Source: Streptomyces liangshanensis
GTDB taxonomy: Bacteria; Actinomycetota; Actinomycetes; Streptomycetales; Streptomycetaceae
Direction: 5' to 3'
DNA length: 64,000 bases
Assembly (NCBI RefSeq): GCF_011694815.1
Contig: NZ_CP050177.1
Span: forward strand, 3,913,001 to 3,977,000
This document shows, in pieces, positions 1 to 7,187 of this stretch. The notes under the pieces were generated by a model. It was not told the DNA's origin. It did no database searches and worked only from the letters and a program-made list of their open reading frames with translations. Made by a program: the position numbers and the translations under genes. Position 1 is the first letter of the stretch, and every line of letters begins with the position of its first letter.

Positions 1-624
1 GTTGACCCGCGTGATGAACTCCTCGCGCCGGGCCCGCTCCTTGTCGTCCTGCGCCAGGTCCGGGTGCGCCTTGCGCGCCAGCTCGCGGTAGAGCTTGCGC
101 GCCTCGTCACTCGGCCTGACCCGCTTGGGCGGCCGTACGGGCTGGTCGGTGAGCATCGCCGCCGCCTCGGGCGACAGCCCCTCCGAGTCGAGCCAGTCGT
201 GGAACAGCTCCTCCACGCCCGGCATGGGCTGCACCAGCGCGCGGGCCTCCTCGGCCCTGCGTACGTCCTCCGGATCGCCGGTACGGGCCGCCCGCGCCTC
301 GGCGATCATCGCGTCCAGCTCGTCGAGCCTCGCGTACATCGGCCCGAGCCGCTGGTGGTGCAGCCGGGAGAAGTTCTCCACCTCGACCCGGAAGGTCTCC
401 AACGCGATCTCGAACTCGATGAGCGCCTGCTCGGCGGCGCGCACGGCCTTCTCCAGCCGCGCTTCGGGCCGGGGCACGGCACCCTCGGCCACGCCGGCCG
501 GACCGCCGCCCGCGTCCACCGGATCGCTCGCCACGCCGGCCGTCGCGCCCGGCGCGCGTGTCGCGTCCTGTACGTCCTGCTCGTCGTCGTTACGGATCGT
601 CGGCTCCCCAGGGGCGTCGTGCAT
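1..624 (-). CDS. J-domain-like protein, C-terminus cut off by window edge
   Basis: Reading from ATG at 624, 208 codons are visible before the window ends. The first ~55 residues are acidic and Ala/Pro/Gly-rich. A charged helical stretch follows (about 60-130), rich in Glu, Arg and Leu and likely coiled-coil. The visible end resembles the core of a J domain: a helix reading KLYRELARKAHPD with the diagnostic HPD triplet at residues 187-189, then a Lys/Arg-rich helix. J domains stimulate Hsp70 (DnaK) ATPase through HPD, so a co-chaperone role is inferred. It is not a classical DnaJ, because the J domain is C-terminal and no Gly/Phe or zinc region precedes it. No strong ribosome binding site is seen before the start, so the N-terminus is provisional. 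Confidence 0.75.
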   Translation of the reverse strand, partial: MHDAPGEPTIRNDDEQDVQDATRAPGATAGVASDPVDAGGGPAGVAEGAVPRPEARLEKAVRAAEQALIEFEIALETFRVEVENFSRLHHQRLGPMYARLDELDAMIAEARAARTGDPEDVRRAEEARALVQPMPGVEELFHDWLDSEGLSPEAAAMLTDQPVRPPKRVRPSDEARKLYRELARKAHPDLAQDDKERARREEFITRVN

Positions 625-799
625 CACCCGTCCAGCGTACGGGCGATCGAACCCGCCCCCGCCCCGTTCGACCCCACCACGGCCCCGCTCACGCCCGCCA
701 CCGCCCCGTTCGCGCCCGCCACGACCCCGGAGACCGCCCGGGCCCGCCCCCGGAGACCGCCAACGGCGCCCGCAGCCCCGGGCCCGGCGGGCGCCGGCG

Positions 800-2296
800 T
801 CACACGCCCAGCTCCGCCGCGATCCGCCCGCTCCTGACCGCCGCCACCAGCTCCGCGTGATCCGCTTCCGTACGGTCCGCGTACGCCACCGCGAAGGCCG
901 CCACCGCGACGTCCAGCTCCTCGTTCTTGCCGCAGTACCCGGCGATCAGCCGGGGATCCACGCTGTGCGCGTGCGCCCGCGCCAGCAGCGCCCCGGTCAT
1001 CCGCCCGTAGTCGTCGATCTGGTCGGCGGGCAGCGCGGCCGGGTCCACACTCCCCTTGCGGTTCCTGAACTGCCGTACCTGGTACGGCCTGCCCGCCACC
1101 GTCGTCCAGCCCAGCAGGCTGTCGCTGACCACCTGCATCCGCTTCTGCCCGAGCACCACCCGGCGCCCCTCGTGCGTCTCCTCCGGCACCTCGAACCCGG
1201 CGGCCGGCAGGTACGGCAGCAGGGCCGAACCGCGCGCCTCCTTCACCTGGAGCACCAGCGGCTCCCCCCGGTGGTCGAGGAGCAGCACCACGTACGACCG
1301 CGTCCCGACGCTGCCGGTGCCGACGACCCGGAACGCCACGTCGTGGATCGCGTACCGCGCGAGCAGCGGCAGCCGGTCCTCCGACAACGTCCCCAGATAC
1401 TCCTCCAGCGAGGCCGCGACGGCCGCCGCCTCCTCGTCCGGCACCCGCCGCAGAACGGGCGGGGCGTCCACGAAGCGCCGCGTACCGCTCCCGCGCCCGC
1501 CCGCGCCCGGCGCACCGTCGGCCTCCGGCACGGCCTCGGTCGACCGGGCGGCGAACCGGGCGCTCGTGTTGTTGCGCGCCTTCTCCGAGACCCGCTCCAG
1601 CGTGCCGGCCAGATCCCGCGCGTCGGCGTGCGAGACCAACCGCTCGTCGGCGATCGCGTTCCACGCGTCGAGCGCGGGGAGCTTCGCCAGCAGCCTCATC
1701 GTGCGCCGGTACGAACCCACCGCGTCGCAGGCGCCGCGCCGGCACGTCTCCTCGTCCGCGCCCGCCTCACGACCGGCCAGGACCAGCGACGTCGCGAGGC
1801 GCTTGACGTCCCACTCCCAGGGGCCGACGACGGTCTCGTCGAAGTCGTTGAGGTCGATGACCAGTTGGCCGCGTGAGTCCCCGTACAGACCGAAGTTCGC
1901 CGCGTGCGCGTCCCCGCAGATCTGCGCGCCGACCCCGGTGACCGGGGTGCCCACCAGGTCATGGGCCATCAGCCCGGCCGAACCCCGCAGGAACGCGAAG
2001 GGCGTGGCCGCCATCCGCCCCACCCGCAGCGGCGTCAGCCCGGCCACCCGGCCGCGGCTGGACTCCTCGACCGCCCGCAGCGCGTCGGGCCGCCCGGCCG
2101 CGAGGACGAGGGAATCGTGCGAGGAGCGCGGCACCCGGTCCCGCAGCGCGTGCCCCCGCGCCTTGGGCGTGGGGGCCCCGTCGACGGTCGCGCGGGGTGC
2201 GAATCCGGACACCTCCGGAATCCGCCCGCTCCCGCGCCCCGCCTGTCCCGCGGCGCCCCGCGCCAGCCCCGTCACCACCGGTCCGACCTCGCCCAT
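800..2296 (-). CDS. DUF2252 family protein
   Basis: A 498-residue protein starting at ATG 2296, with GGAGG 9 nt upstream; an in-frame extension to 2452 has no such signal. It carries the DUF2252 hallmarks: GDAHAANFG at about residues 128-136 and DFDE at 151-154, followed by the WEWDVKRLA segment. The paired GD-H-x2-N and D-F-D arrangement recalls the catalytic and metal-binding loops of aminoglycoside/choline phosphotransferases. A kinase-like fold is therefore plausible, but no substrate is established. A low-complexity insert lies near residues 270-290. It is transcribed alone; the next gene upstream in its direction ends at 2493. Two DnaA boxes lie about 120 bp upstream of the start. Confidence 0.85.
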   Translation of the reverse strand: MGEVGPVVTGLARGAAGQAGRGSGRIPEVSGFAPRATVDGAPTPKARGHALRDRVPRSSHDSLVLAAGRPDALRAVEESSRGRVAGLTPLRVGRMAATPFAFLRGSAGLMAHDLVGTPVTGVGAQICGDAHAANFGLYGDSRGQLVIDLNDFDETVVGPWEWDVKRLATSLVLAGREAGADEETCRRGACDAVGSYRRTMRLLAKLPALDAWNAIADERLVSHADARDLAGTLERVSEKARNNTSARFAARSTEAVPEADGAPGAGGRGSGTRRFVDAPPVLRRVPDEEAAAVAASLEEYLGTLSEDRLPLLARYAIHDVAFRVVGTGSVGTRSYVVLLLDHRGEPLVLQVKEARGSALLPYLPAAGFEVPEETHEGRRVVLGQKRMQVVSDSLLGWTTVAGRPYQVRQFRNRKGSVDPAALPADQIDDYGRMTGALLARAHAHSVDPRLIAGYCGKNEELDVAVAAFAVAYADRTEADHAELVAAVRSGRIAAELGV

Positions 2297-2416
2297 GGCG
2301 TGCCGCCTCCCCCGTACTCGTACGTGCTCGTGCCGTGCTGAATCCGGCTCATGCCGAATCAGGCCAACATCAACTGAGCACGACGTTACCGCCGGGCGAA
2401 GCCGGGCGTCGCCCCC

Positions 2417-2436
2417 TGTGGACAACCTGTGGACAA
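2417..2436. promoter_or_regulatory. Pair of perfect DnaA boxes
   Basis: Two identical TGTGGACAA sequences at 2417-2425 and 2428-2436, in the same orientation and with starts 11 bp apart, about one helical turn. They match the complement of the Streptomyces consensus TTGTCCACA exactly. They lie in the leader between the HxlR gene and the DUF2252 gene, about 46 kb from oriC. Function is not shown; DnaA-dependent regulation or DnaA titration are the obvious options. Confidence 0.6.
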
Positions 2437-2492
2437 CCGCGGACAGGCACACGTTCCGGCCACCCGGGGCCAGGAGGGGGGGAGGGCCGGGT

Positions 2493-2861
2493 CTAGCAGC
2501 GCCCCTCGGGCGACTCCGCGCCGCCGAGATATGACTCCGACCACATCTTCAGCTCCTTGAGCGCGGGCTCCATCGCCCTCCCCGCGTCCGTCAGCCGGTA
2601 CGCGACACGCAGCGGCGGCCCGTCGTCGACCTCCCGTACGACCAGGCCGGAGGCCGCGAGTTCGGTGAGCCGGTCGGAGAGCATGCGCTCGCTGATCCCC
2701 GGGATGGCGCGCCGCAGTTCGGCGAAGTGGACCGCGCGCTGCATGAGCACGGAGACGATCGGGCCGGTCCATCGCTTGCCGAACAGCTCGAAGACGCGGG
2801 TGATCCCCACGTCGACCTTCCTGCACGCGTCCTCGTCGTGGTCCGCGTTGTGCTCCGCCAT
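2493..2861 (-). CDS. HxlR-family winged-helix transcriptional regulator
   Basis: A 122-residue protein with the HxlR/MarR-like winged helix over nearly its full length. An N-terminal helix with one Cys near residue 13 leads into VFELFGKRWTGPIVSVL, then the recognition helix region (FAELRRAIPGISERMLSDRL) and the wing (VVREVDDGPPLRVAYRLTDAG). HxlR proteins are usually dimeric regulators of a neighbouring redox or detoxification gene, often sensing electrophiles or quinones. It is divergent from the azoreductase gene across a 143-bp region, the standard layout for a local repressor. The single Cys could be a sensor, but that is inference. Confidence 0.92.
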   Translation of the reverse strand: MAEHNADHDEDACRKVDVGITRVFELFGKRWTGPIVSVLMQRAVHFAELRRAIPGISERMLSDRLTELAASGLVVREVDDGPPLRVAYRLTDAGRAMEPALKELKMWSESYLGGAESPEGRC

Positions 2862-2902
2862 GCCCCCAGGGTACTGGCGCCCCCCGAACGGGATGAAAAA
2901 AA

Positions 2903-2951
2903 GTAAGTGACTGTGTTATCCATAGGTACGCACAGAATCTTGGTTCCTTAC
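2903..2951. promoter_or_regulatory. Divergent promoter region with imperfect dyad, candidate HxlR operator
   Basis: Between the HxlR and azoR genes is an AT-richer stretch with nested inverted halves: GTAAG (2903-2907) against CTTAC (2947-2951), and CTGTG (2911-2915) against CACAG (2931-2935). The spacing of the two pairs is not symmetric, so this is a candidate operator only. The location between divergent genes supports it. Confidence 0.4.
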
Positions 2952-3004
2952 GGAGCTGTGGTCCTGCCCGCGCTCACCCCCGCCCTGCCCTATGGAGACC
3001 CGTC

Positions 3005-3619
3005 ATGGCCACGCTTCTGCACCTCGACTCCGCCCTCTTCCCCCAGGGCTCCGCCTCCCGCGACATCACCGCCGCCTTCGTGAAGTCCTGGCTGGAGCAG
3101 CACCCGGAGGGCAAGGTCGTCTACCGCGACCTCGCCGCCTCCCCGATCCCCCACCTGGACGCCGCGGCCGCCGGCGCGGGGGCGGACCACGCGTTGCGCG
3201 CCGAGCTGGCGGCCGAGCTGGCGGAGGCGGACGCCGTCGTCATAGGCGCCCCGATGTACAACTTCACGATCCCCTCGACGCTCAAGGCGTGGCTGGACCA
3301 GGTGATCATCGTGGGCGCCAACACGGGCCCCGACAGCCCGGTGGCCGGCACCCCGTTCACGATCGTCGCCAGCCGCGGCGGCTCGTACGCCGCTGGCACT
3401 CCCCGGGAGGACTTCGAGTTCGTCCAGAACTACCTGGAGAAGGTCCTGCTCGGCATGCTCGGCGTCACCGAGATCGACTTCATCGTCCCCGAACTGACCC
3501 TGGCCCCCCTGAAGCCCGAGATGGCCGACCTCATCCCCCTCGCCGAGGCCTCCCGCGCGAAGGCGACCGACGAGGCCGTCCAGAAGGCCAAGGCCCTGGC
3601 CGCCCGCCTCGCGGCCTGA
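3005..3619 (+). CDS. azoR: FMN-dependent NADH-azoreductase
   Basis: A 204-residue flavodoxin-fold protein of the usual AzoR length. Support includes the N-terminal strand and loop (LLHLDSALFPQGSASRDIT), the central APMYNFTIPSTLKAWLDQV FMN-contacting motif at about residues 81-99, and a later SRGGSY segment. The family uses NAD(P)H and FMN to reduce quinones, azo bonds or nitro groups and probably protects against quinone stress; it is cytosolic and dimeric. ATG 3005 has GGAG seven bases upstream. It is divergent from the HxlR regulator, which likely represses it until an electrophile appears. Confidence 0.93.
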   Translation: MATLLHLDSALFPQGSASRDITAAFVKSWLEQHPEGKVVYRDLAASPIPHLDAAAAGAGADHALRAELAAELAEADAVVIGAPMYNFTIPSTLKAWLDQVIIVGANTGPDSPVAGTPFTIVASRGGSYAAGTPREDFEFVQNYLEKVLLGMLGVTEIDFIVPELTLAPLKPEMADLIPLAEASRAKATDEAVQKAKALAARLAA

Positions 3620-3700
3620 CCCCGCCCCACACGCAACGGCCGCCACACGGCGGGCCTCCCGCACCGACCCCCGGGAGACCCGCCACCCCCGTACACGCGG

Positions 3701-5062
3701 TCACAGCCCAGCGGCGACGAGAATCCCCTCCATCCGAGCCGCCCGCAACACCGGGTTGGCGGCGGCCTCCCGGACCACCTCAGGGTCCGGATCCGACAGC
3801 AGCCGCTCCAACAGCTCGTCCGTGACACCGGGGTGACCGGCGACCCCACGACGCAGCCAGGACTCGTCCGGGTCCGCGAGTCGCCAGAGAAACGGAACAG
3901 GAAGCTCCGGGTCCTGGAGGGCGACCACCCGTACGTTCGCGCCCGGCTCGTCCGCGAACGTACGCAACAGGTGGCGGGGGAACCGGGGATGGTCGGTGAG
4001 CCATGGCCTGAGGTGGGAGATCTCGCCATGGGCGCGTACCAGCCGTTCCAGGACCTCCGGCGGCACGTCGGGCCTACGGGCGGCCGCGTGCCTGACCAAC
4101 AGCTCGGGGTCGTCGTCCAGCCGCCGCCACGCCTCCTCGGGCAGGTCGCGGCAGGAGGCCAGCACGCGGCGGAACACCGCGTGCGGACAGTCCAGATACG
4201 TCAGCCGTTCCGCGAGAGGCGCCTCGCGCAACCACTCCGGCTCGGCGAAGTTCCAGTGCAGCGCCACCTCGGCCGCGCCGCTCCCGGTCGCCCGCTCGGC
4301 CTCCACGAGCGCGTACAGCCGGTCCCTGGTCCGGGCGTCCACATGGCGGCTGAGGGCCATCGAGACCCGTACGGCCGGATCGTCGTCGTCCAGGAGCCGG
4401 GCGACCATCTCGGCCGACAGATGCCGATTCCCCGCCACGGCGTGCCGCACGCCCTTGTCCCCGGAGTCCACGAGCCGCGTGAACTGGTCCCAGGTGAGCG
4501 GGACACGGCCGGCCACCCGCGCGCGTACGGCCTCGTCCGCGAGGCAGCTCTCCCTCAGTTCCGGCGGGACAGCCCCGTGCTCCCCCTCGGCGGCGGCGCC
4601 ACGCACCTCCGGATCCGGATCGGCGAGCAGGGCCGCCTGCACCGCGGCGGGCCGGTCGCGCCAGCCGCGCGCGACGGCGGCCCGCAGCTTCGGGTCCCGG
4701 GCGCCGACCAGTTCGGTACGGGACAGGCCGTACGCCTCCTCCAGCGCCGCGATGCCCAGCGGCACCCCGCTGTCCACCATGCCGCGGACGAAGCCGGGGA
4801 ACGCGTCGCGGATCGCCGGGTCCGGATGCGCGGCGATCCTGCGGCGCATCGCCGGGGAGACCCGGCCGCCGTGAAGTCCCACGGCGGAATGCCCGTCGCC
4901 GTACGCCACCATCGCCTCGACCACGGCGTCCGGCAACCGCCCGGGGCGCCGCGACATCGCGTCCCGGCCGACCGCGTGCGCGGCCAGCCGCAGCAGAACG
5001 CCCCGCGGCGCCGCCGGATTCCGCCCCAGTCCCGACAGCCCCGGGTGCCGCACGTCAGTCAC
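3701..5062 (-). CDS. Leucine-rich-variant / HEAT-like repeat protein
   Basis: About 453 residues from GTG 5062; the reading frame stays open to 5143 and the start is uncertain because the ribosome binding site is weak. The protein is built from many degenerate ~23-residue helical repeats of the pattern LL(A/S)DPDPEVRxAAAxN, for example near the C-terminus LLSDPDPEVVREAAANP. Such LRV/HEAT-type solenoids are usually protein-interaction scaffolds. No catalytic motif, signal peptide or membrane segment is visible. It is convergent with azoR and separated from tRNA-Leu by about 250 bp. Its function is unknown. Confidence 0.8.
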   Translation of the reverse strand: MTDVRHPGLSGLGRNPAAPRGVLLRLAAHAVGRDAMSRRPGRLPDAVVEAMVAYGDGHSAVGLHGGRVSPAMRRRIAAHPDPAIRDAFPGFVRGMVDSGVPLGIAALEEAYGLSRTELVGARDPKLRAAVARGWRDRPAAVQAALLADPDPEVRGAAAEGEHGAVPPELRESCLADEAVRARVAGRVPLTWDQFTRLVDSGDKGVRHAVAGNRHLSAEMVARLLDDDDPAVRVSMALSRHVDARTRDRLYALVEAERATGSGAAEVALHWNFAEPEWLREAPLAERLTYLDCPHAVFRRVLASCRDLPEEAWRRLDDDPELLVRHAAARRPDVPPEVLERLVRAHGEISHLRPWLTDHPRFPRHLLRTFADEPGANVRVVALQDPELPVPFLWRLADPDESWLRRGVAGHPGVTDELLERLLSDPDPEVVREAAANPVLRAARMEGILVAAGL

Positions 5063-5136
5063 CCGCCCAACCCAGGCACTCGCCCTCCACCGAAGGGAAC
5101 TCCGCAAGGAACAAGGAACACCGCCGCGAGGCCCCC

Positions 5137-5150
5137 GTGACATGCGTCAC
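5137..5150. promoter_or_regulatory. Candidate Crp-like operator
   Basis: GTGACATGCGTCAC is an interrupted palindrome (GTGAC, four bases, GTCAC) and fits the GTG-N6-GNCAC pattern described for Streptomyces Crp. It lies about 75 bp upstream of the repeat-protein start at 5062. A match of this length can occur by chance in a large genome. Confidence 0.3.
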
Positions 5151-5247
5151 TGTGCGGGCTTCCAGCGGTACGGGGCGGCGCCGCGACCGCCCGGATCGCC
5201 CCGGCCCCGCTCCCGGCGCGCGACACCCCCCGCGCCGCCGGACATAC

Positions 5248-5298
5248 GAGAAGCGGGCCCCCGCCAGGACTTTCGTCTCCGGCGAGGACCCGCTCCTC
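5248..5298 (-). terminator. Imperfect hairpin downstream of tRNA-Leu
   Basis: Arms at 5248-5265 and 5281-5298 are complementary over 18 positions with three mismatches and a 15-nt loop. It lies directly 3' of the tRNA-Leu gene in the direction of transcription and probably ends that transcript. Confidence 0.5.
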
Positions 5299-5308
5299 GG
5301 TTTCTCTG

Positions 5309-5392
5309 TGCGCGAGGGGGGAGTTGAACCCCCACGCCCTTTCGGGCACTGGAACCTGAATCCAGCGCGTCTGCCTATTCCGCCACCCGCGC
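5309..5392 (-). tRNA. tRNA-Leu (anticodon CAG)
   Basis: The 84-nt minus-strand sequence folds as a class II tRNA. The acceptor stem is GCGCGGG against CUCGCGC with discriminator A. The D-arm contains TGGCGGAATAGGCAGACGC. The anticodon stem CTGGA/TCCAG holds loop TTCAGGT, so the anticodon is CAG. There is a long variable arm and a T-arm with GGTTCAACTCC. CCA is not encoded. Confidence 0.96.
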
Positions 5393-5716
5393 ATTGGGTG
5401 TGCCGTCCGGTGCCTCACCTGCTGTGTACCGCTGGTGTGCGCTCCTGGCGACATCGAGAAGATTAGCACGCTGGAGGGGGGCGAATCACCTCCGTTTGTT
5501 TGGCCGACCCGGTCGCGGAACAGGGAACGAACCGGGGCGGCCCCCACTCCTCCTCGGTGCACCCCGGGTGCGGGACACTGTCGGGAGGCCGCCTCTACGA
5601 TCCGTGTGAGAGGTGACACTCATCAACGGGGCGGACATGGGGAACCAGCCTATTTCCCGGCGCGTGGATACGATCAGTAAGCAGTACCAGGACGGCAACG
5701 ACCGAGGAGGTGCCCC
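5393..5716 (+). other. 324-bp gene-free leader of the FHA/kinase operon
   Basis: It lies between the 5' end of tRNA-Leu and fhaA, so it should hold the tRNA promoter (minus strand) and the promoter of the operon that starts at 5717. I see no conserved ORF. A consensus -10/-35 pair could not be assigned with confidence. Confidence 0.5.
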
Positions 5717-6577
5717 ATGGGAGTCATGAAGCGTTTCGAACAGCGTCTCGAAGGTTTGGTCAACGGCACCTTCGCGAAGGTCTTCAAGTCCGAGGTCCAG
5801 CCCGTGGAGATCGCCGGCGCCCTCCAACGCGAGTGCGACAACAACGCGACGATCTGGAACCGCGAGCGGACCGTCGTACCCAACGACTTCATCGTCGAGC
5901 TGAGCACGCCCGACTACGAGCGGCTCAGCCCGTACTCCGGCCAGCTCGGCGACGAACTGTCCGGGCTGGTCCGCGACTACGCGAAGCAGCAGCGCTACAC
6001 CTTCATGGGCCCCATCAAGGTCCACCTGGAAAAGGCCGAGGACCTCGACACCGGCCTGTACCGGGTGCGCAGCCGCACCCTGGCGTCGAGCACGTCCCAG
6101 GCCTCCGGGCCCGCCCCCGCGGCCCCCCAGGGCGGCTACGGCTACCCGCCGGCCGCCGCGCCCCCCATGCCCGCCGCACCCCCGCCCGGCGCCCACCAGC
6201 CCCCTCCCGGAGGCCCGGGACGGGGACCGGTGCCAGGAGCCGGCCAGGCGGCCGGACCGGGCGCCGCGGCAGGACCCGGCGGACTGCCGGGCAGCCAGGT
6301 AAGACGCTGGATCGAGATCAACGGCACCCGCCACCAGATCTCCCGCCCGACCCTCGTGCTGGGACGCAGCACCGAGGCCGACGTGCGGATCGACGACCCC
6401 GGCGTCTCGCGGCGGCACTGCGAGATCCGGGTCGGTACGCCCTCGACTATCCAGGATCTCGGGTCCACCAACGGCATCGTGGTAGACGGACAGCACACCA
6501 CCCGCGCTACGCTCCGCGACGGCTCGCGGATCGTCGTGGGCAATTCCACCATCGTTTACCGGCAAGCCGAAGGGTGA
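5717..6577 (+). CDS. fhaA: FhaA-type protein: DUF3662 plus FHA domain
   Basis: A 286-residue cytosolic protein. The N-terminal ~120 residues (starting MGVMKRFEQRLEGLVNGTFA) are the DUF3662/FhaA N-terminal domain. A Pro/Gly/Ala-rich linker of about 75 residues follows. The last ~90 residues are an FHA domain with the phosphothreonine-binding signature: GRS, then RRHCEIR, then DLGSTNGI. ATG 5717 follows GAGGAGG with ideal spacing. In mycobacteria FhaA binds a phosphorylated pseudokinase domain of MviN and tunes peptidoglycan synthesis. Here it is first in an operon with a second FHA protein, a phosphatase, the RodA/PBP pair and a PASTA kinase, which suggests the same role. Confidence 0.93.
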   Translation: MGVMKRFEQRLEGLVNGTFAKVFKSEVQPVEIAGALQRECDNNATIWNRERTVVPNDFIVELSTPDYERLSPYSGQLGDELSGLVRDYAKQQRYTFMGPIKVHLEKAEDLDTGLYRVRSRTLASSTSQASGPAPAAPQGGYGYPPAAAPPMPAAPPPGAHQPPPGGPGRGPVPGAGQAAGPGAAAGPGGLPGSQVRRWIEINGTRHQISRPTLVLGRSTEADVRIDDPGVSRRHCEIRVGTPSTIQDLGSTNGIVVDGQHTTRATLRDGSRIVVGNSTIVYRQAEG

Positions 6578-6587
6578 AGCGGGGGCA

Positions 6588-7103
6588 ATGTCAGAGCTGA
6601 CCCTGACGGTCATGCGGCTAGGTTTCCTGGCCGTTCTGTGGCTGTTCGTGATCGTGGCCGTCCAGGTCATCCGCAGCGACCTGTTCGGAACACGCGTCAC
6701 CCAGCGCGGCTCACGCCGCAGCGCGGACGCCAGACCGCAACAGGCACGCCAGACCGCGGCGGCCCCGCCGCCGCAGCGCCAGCAGCAGGGAGGCCGACAG
6801 CGTCGCGGCGCACCCACCAAGCTGGTCGTCTCCGAGGGCATCCTGACCGGCACCACGGTCGCGCTCCAGGGGCAGACCATCACGCTGGGCCGCGCGCACG
6901 ACTCAACGATCGTGCTGGACGACGACTACGCGTCCAGCCGGCATGCCAGGATCTACCCGGACCGTGACGGCCAGTGGATCGTCGAGGATCTCGGGTCCAC
7001 CAACGGCACGTATCTCGACCGGACCCGGCTCACGACCCCGACACCGATTCCGCTGGGCTCACCGATCCGCATCGGCAAGACCGTCATCGAGCTGCGGAAG
7101 TAG
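6588..7103 (+). CDS. fhaB: FhaB-type membrane-anchored FHA protein
   Basis: A 171-residue protein with an N-terminal transmembrane helix (about residues 6-26), a Gln/Arg-rich linker, and a C-terminal FHA domain with GRAHDSTIVL, SSRHARI and DLGSTNGTYL. FHA domains bind phosphothreonine on partners or on the cognate kinase, so this one probably docks PknB substrates at the membrane near the RodA/PBP pair. It begins 10 bp after fhaA and shares its operon. The pair matches the FhaA/FhaB arrangement of other actinomycetes. Confidence 0.93.
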   Translation: MSELTLTVMRLGFLAVLWLFVIVAVQVIRSDLFGTRVTQRGSRRSADARPQQARQTAAAPPPQRQQQGGRQRRGAPTKLVVSEGILTGTTVALQGQTITLGRAHDSTIVLDDDYASSRHARIYPDRDGQWIVEDLGSTNGTYLDRTRLTTPTPIPLGSPIRIGKTVIELRK

Positions 7104-7187
7104 TACGACAATGAGCGAGCGGAGCGAGCGAGCCGCAGCGGTCCCGACAGCGGACCGGAGCAGGCTCCCGACCGGAGGGTGGGCAGT

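Noticed and set aside
5142..5466. Small plus-strand frames across the tRNA-Leu region.
   Set aside because: They run through the tRNA and its terminator, have no ribosome site, and are Arg/Pro-rich artefacts.
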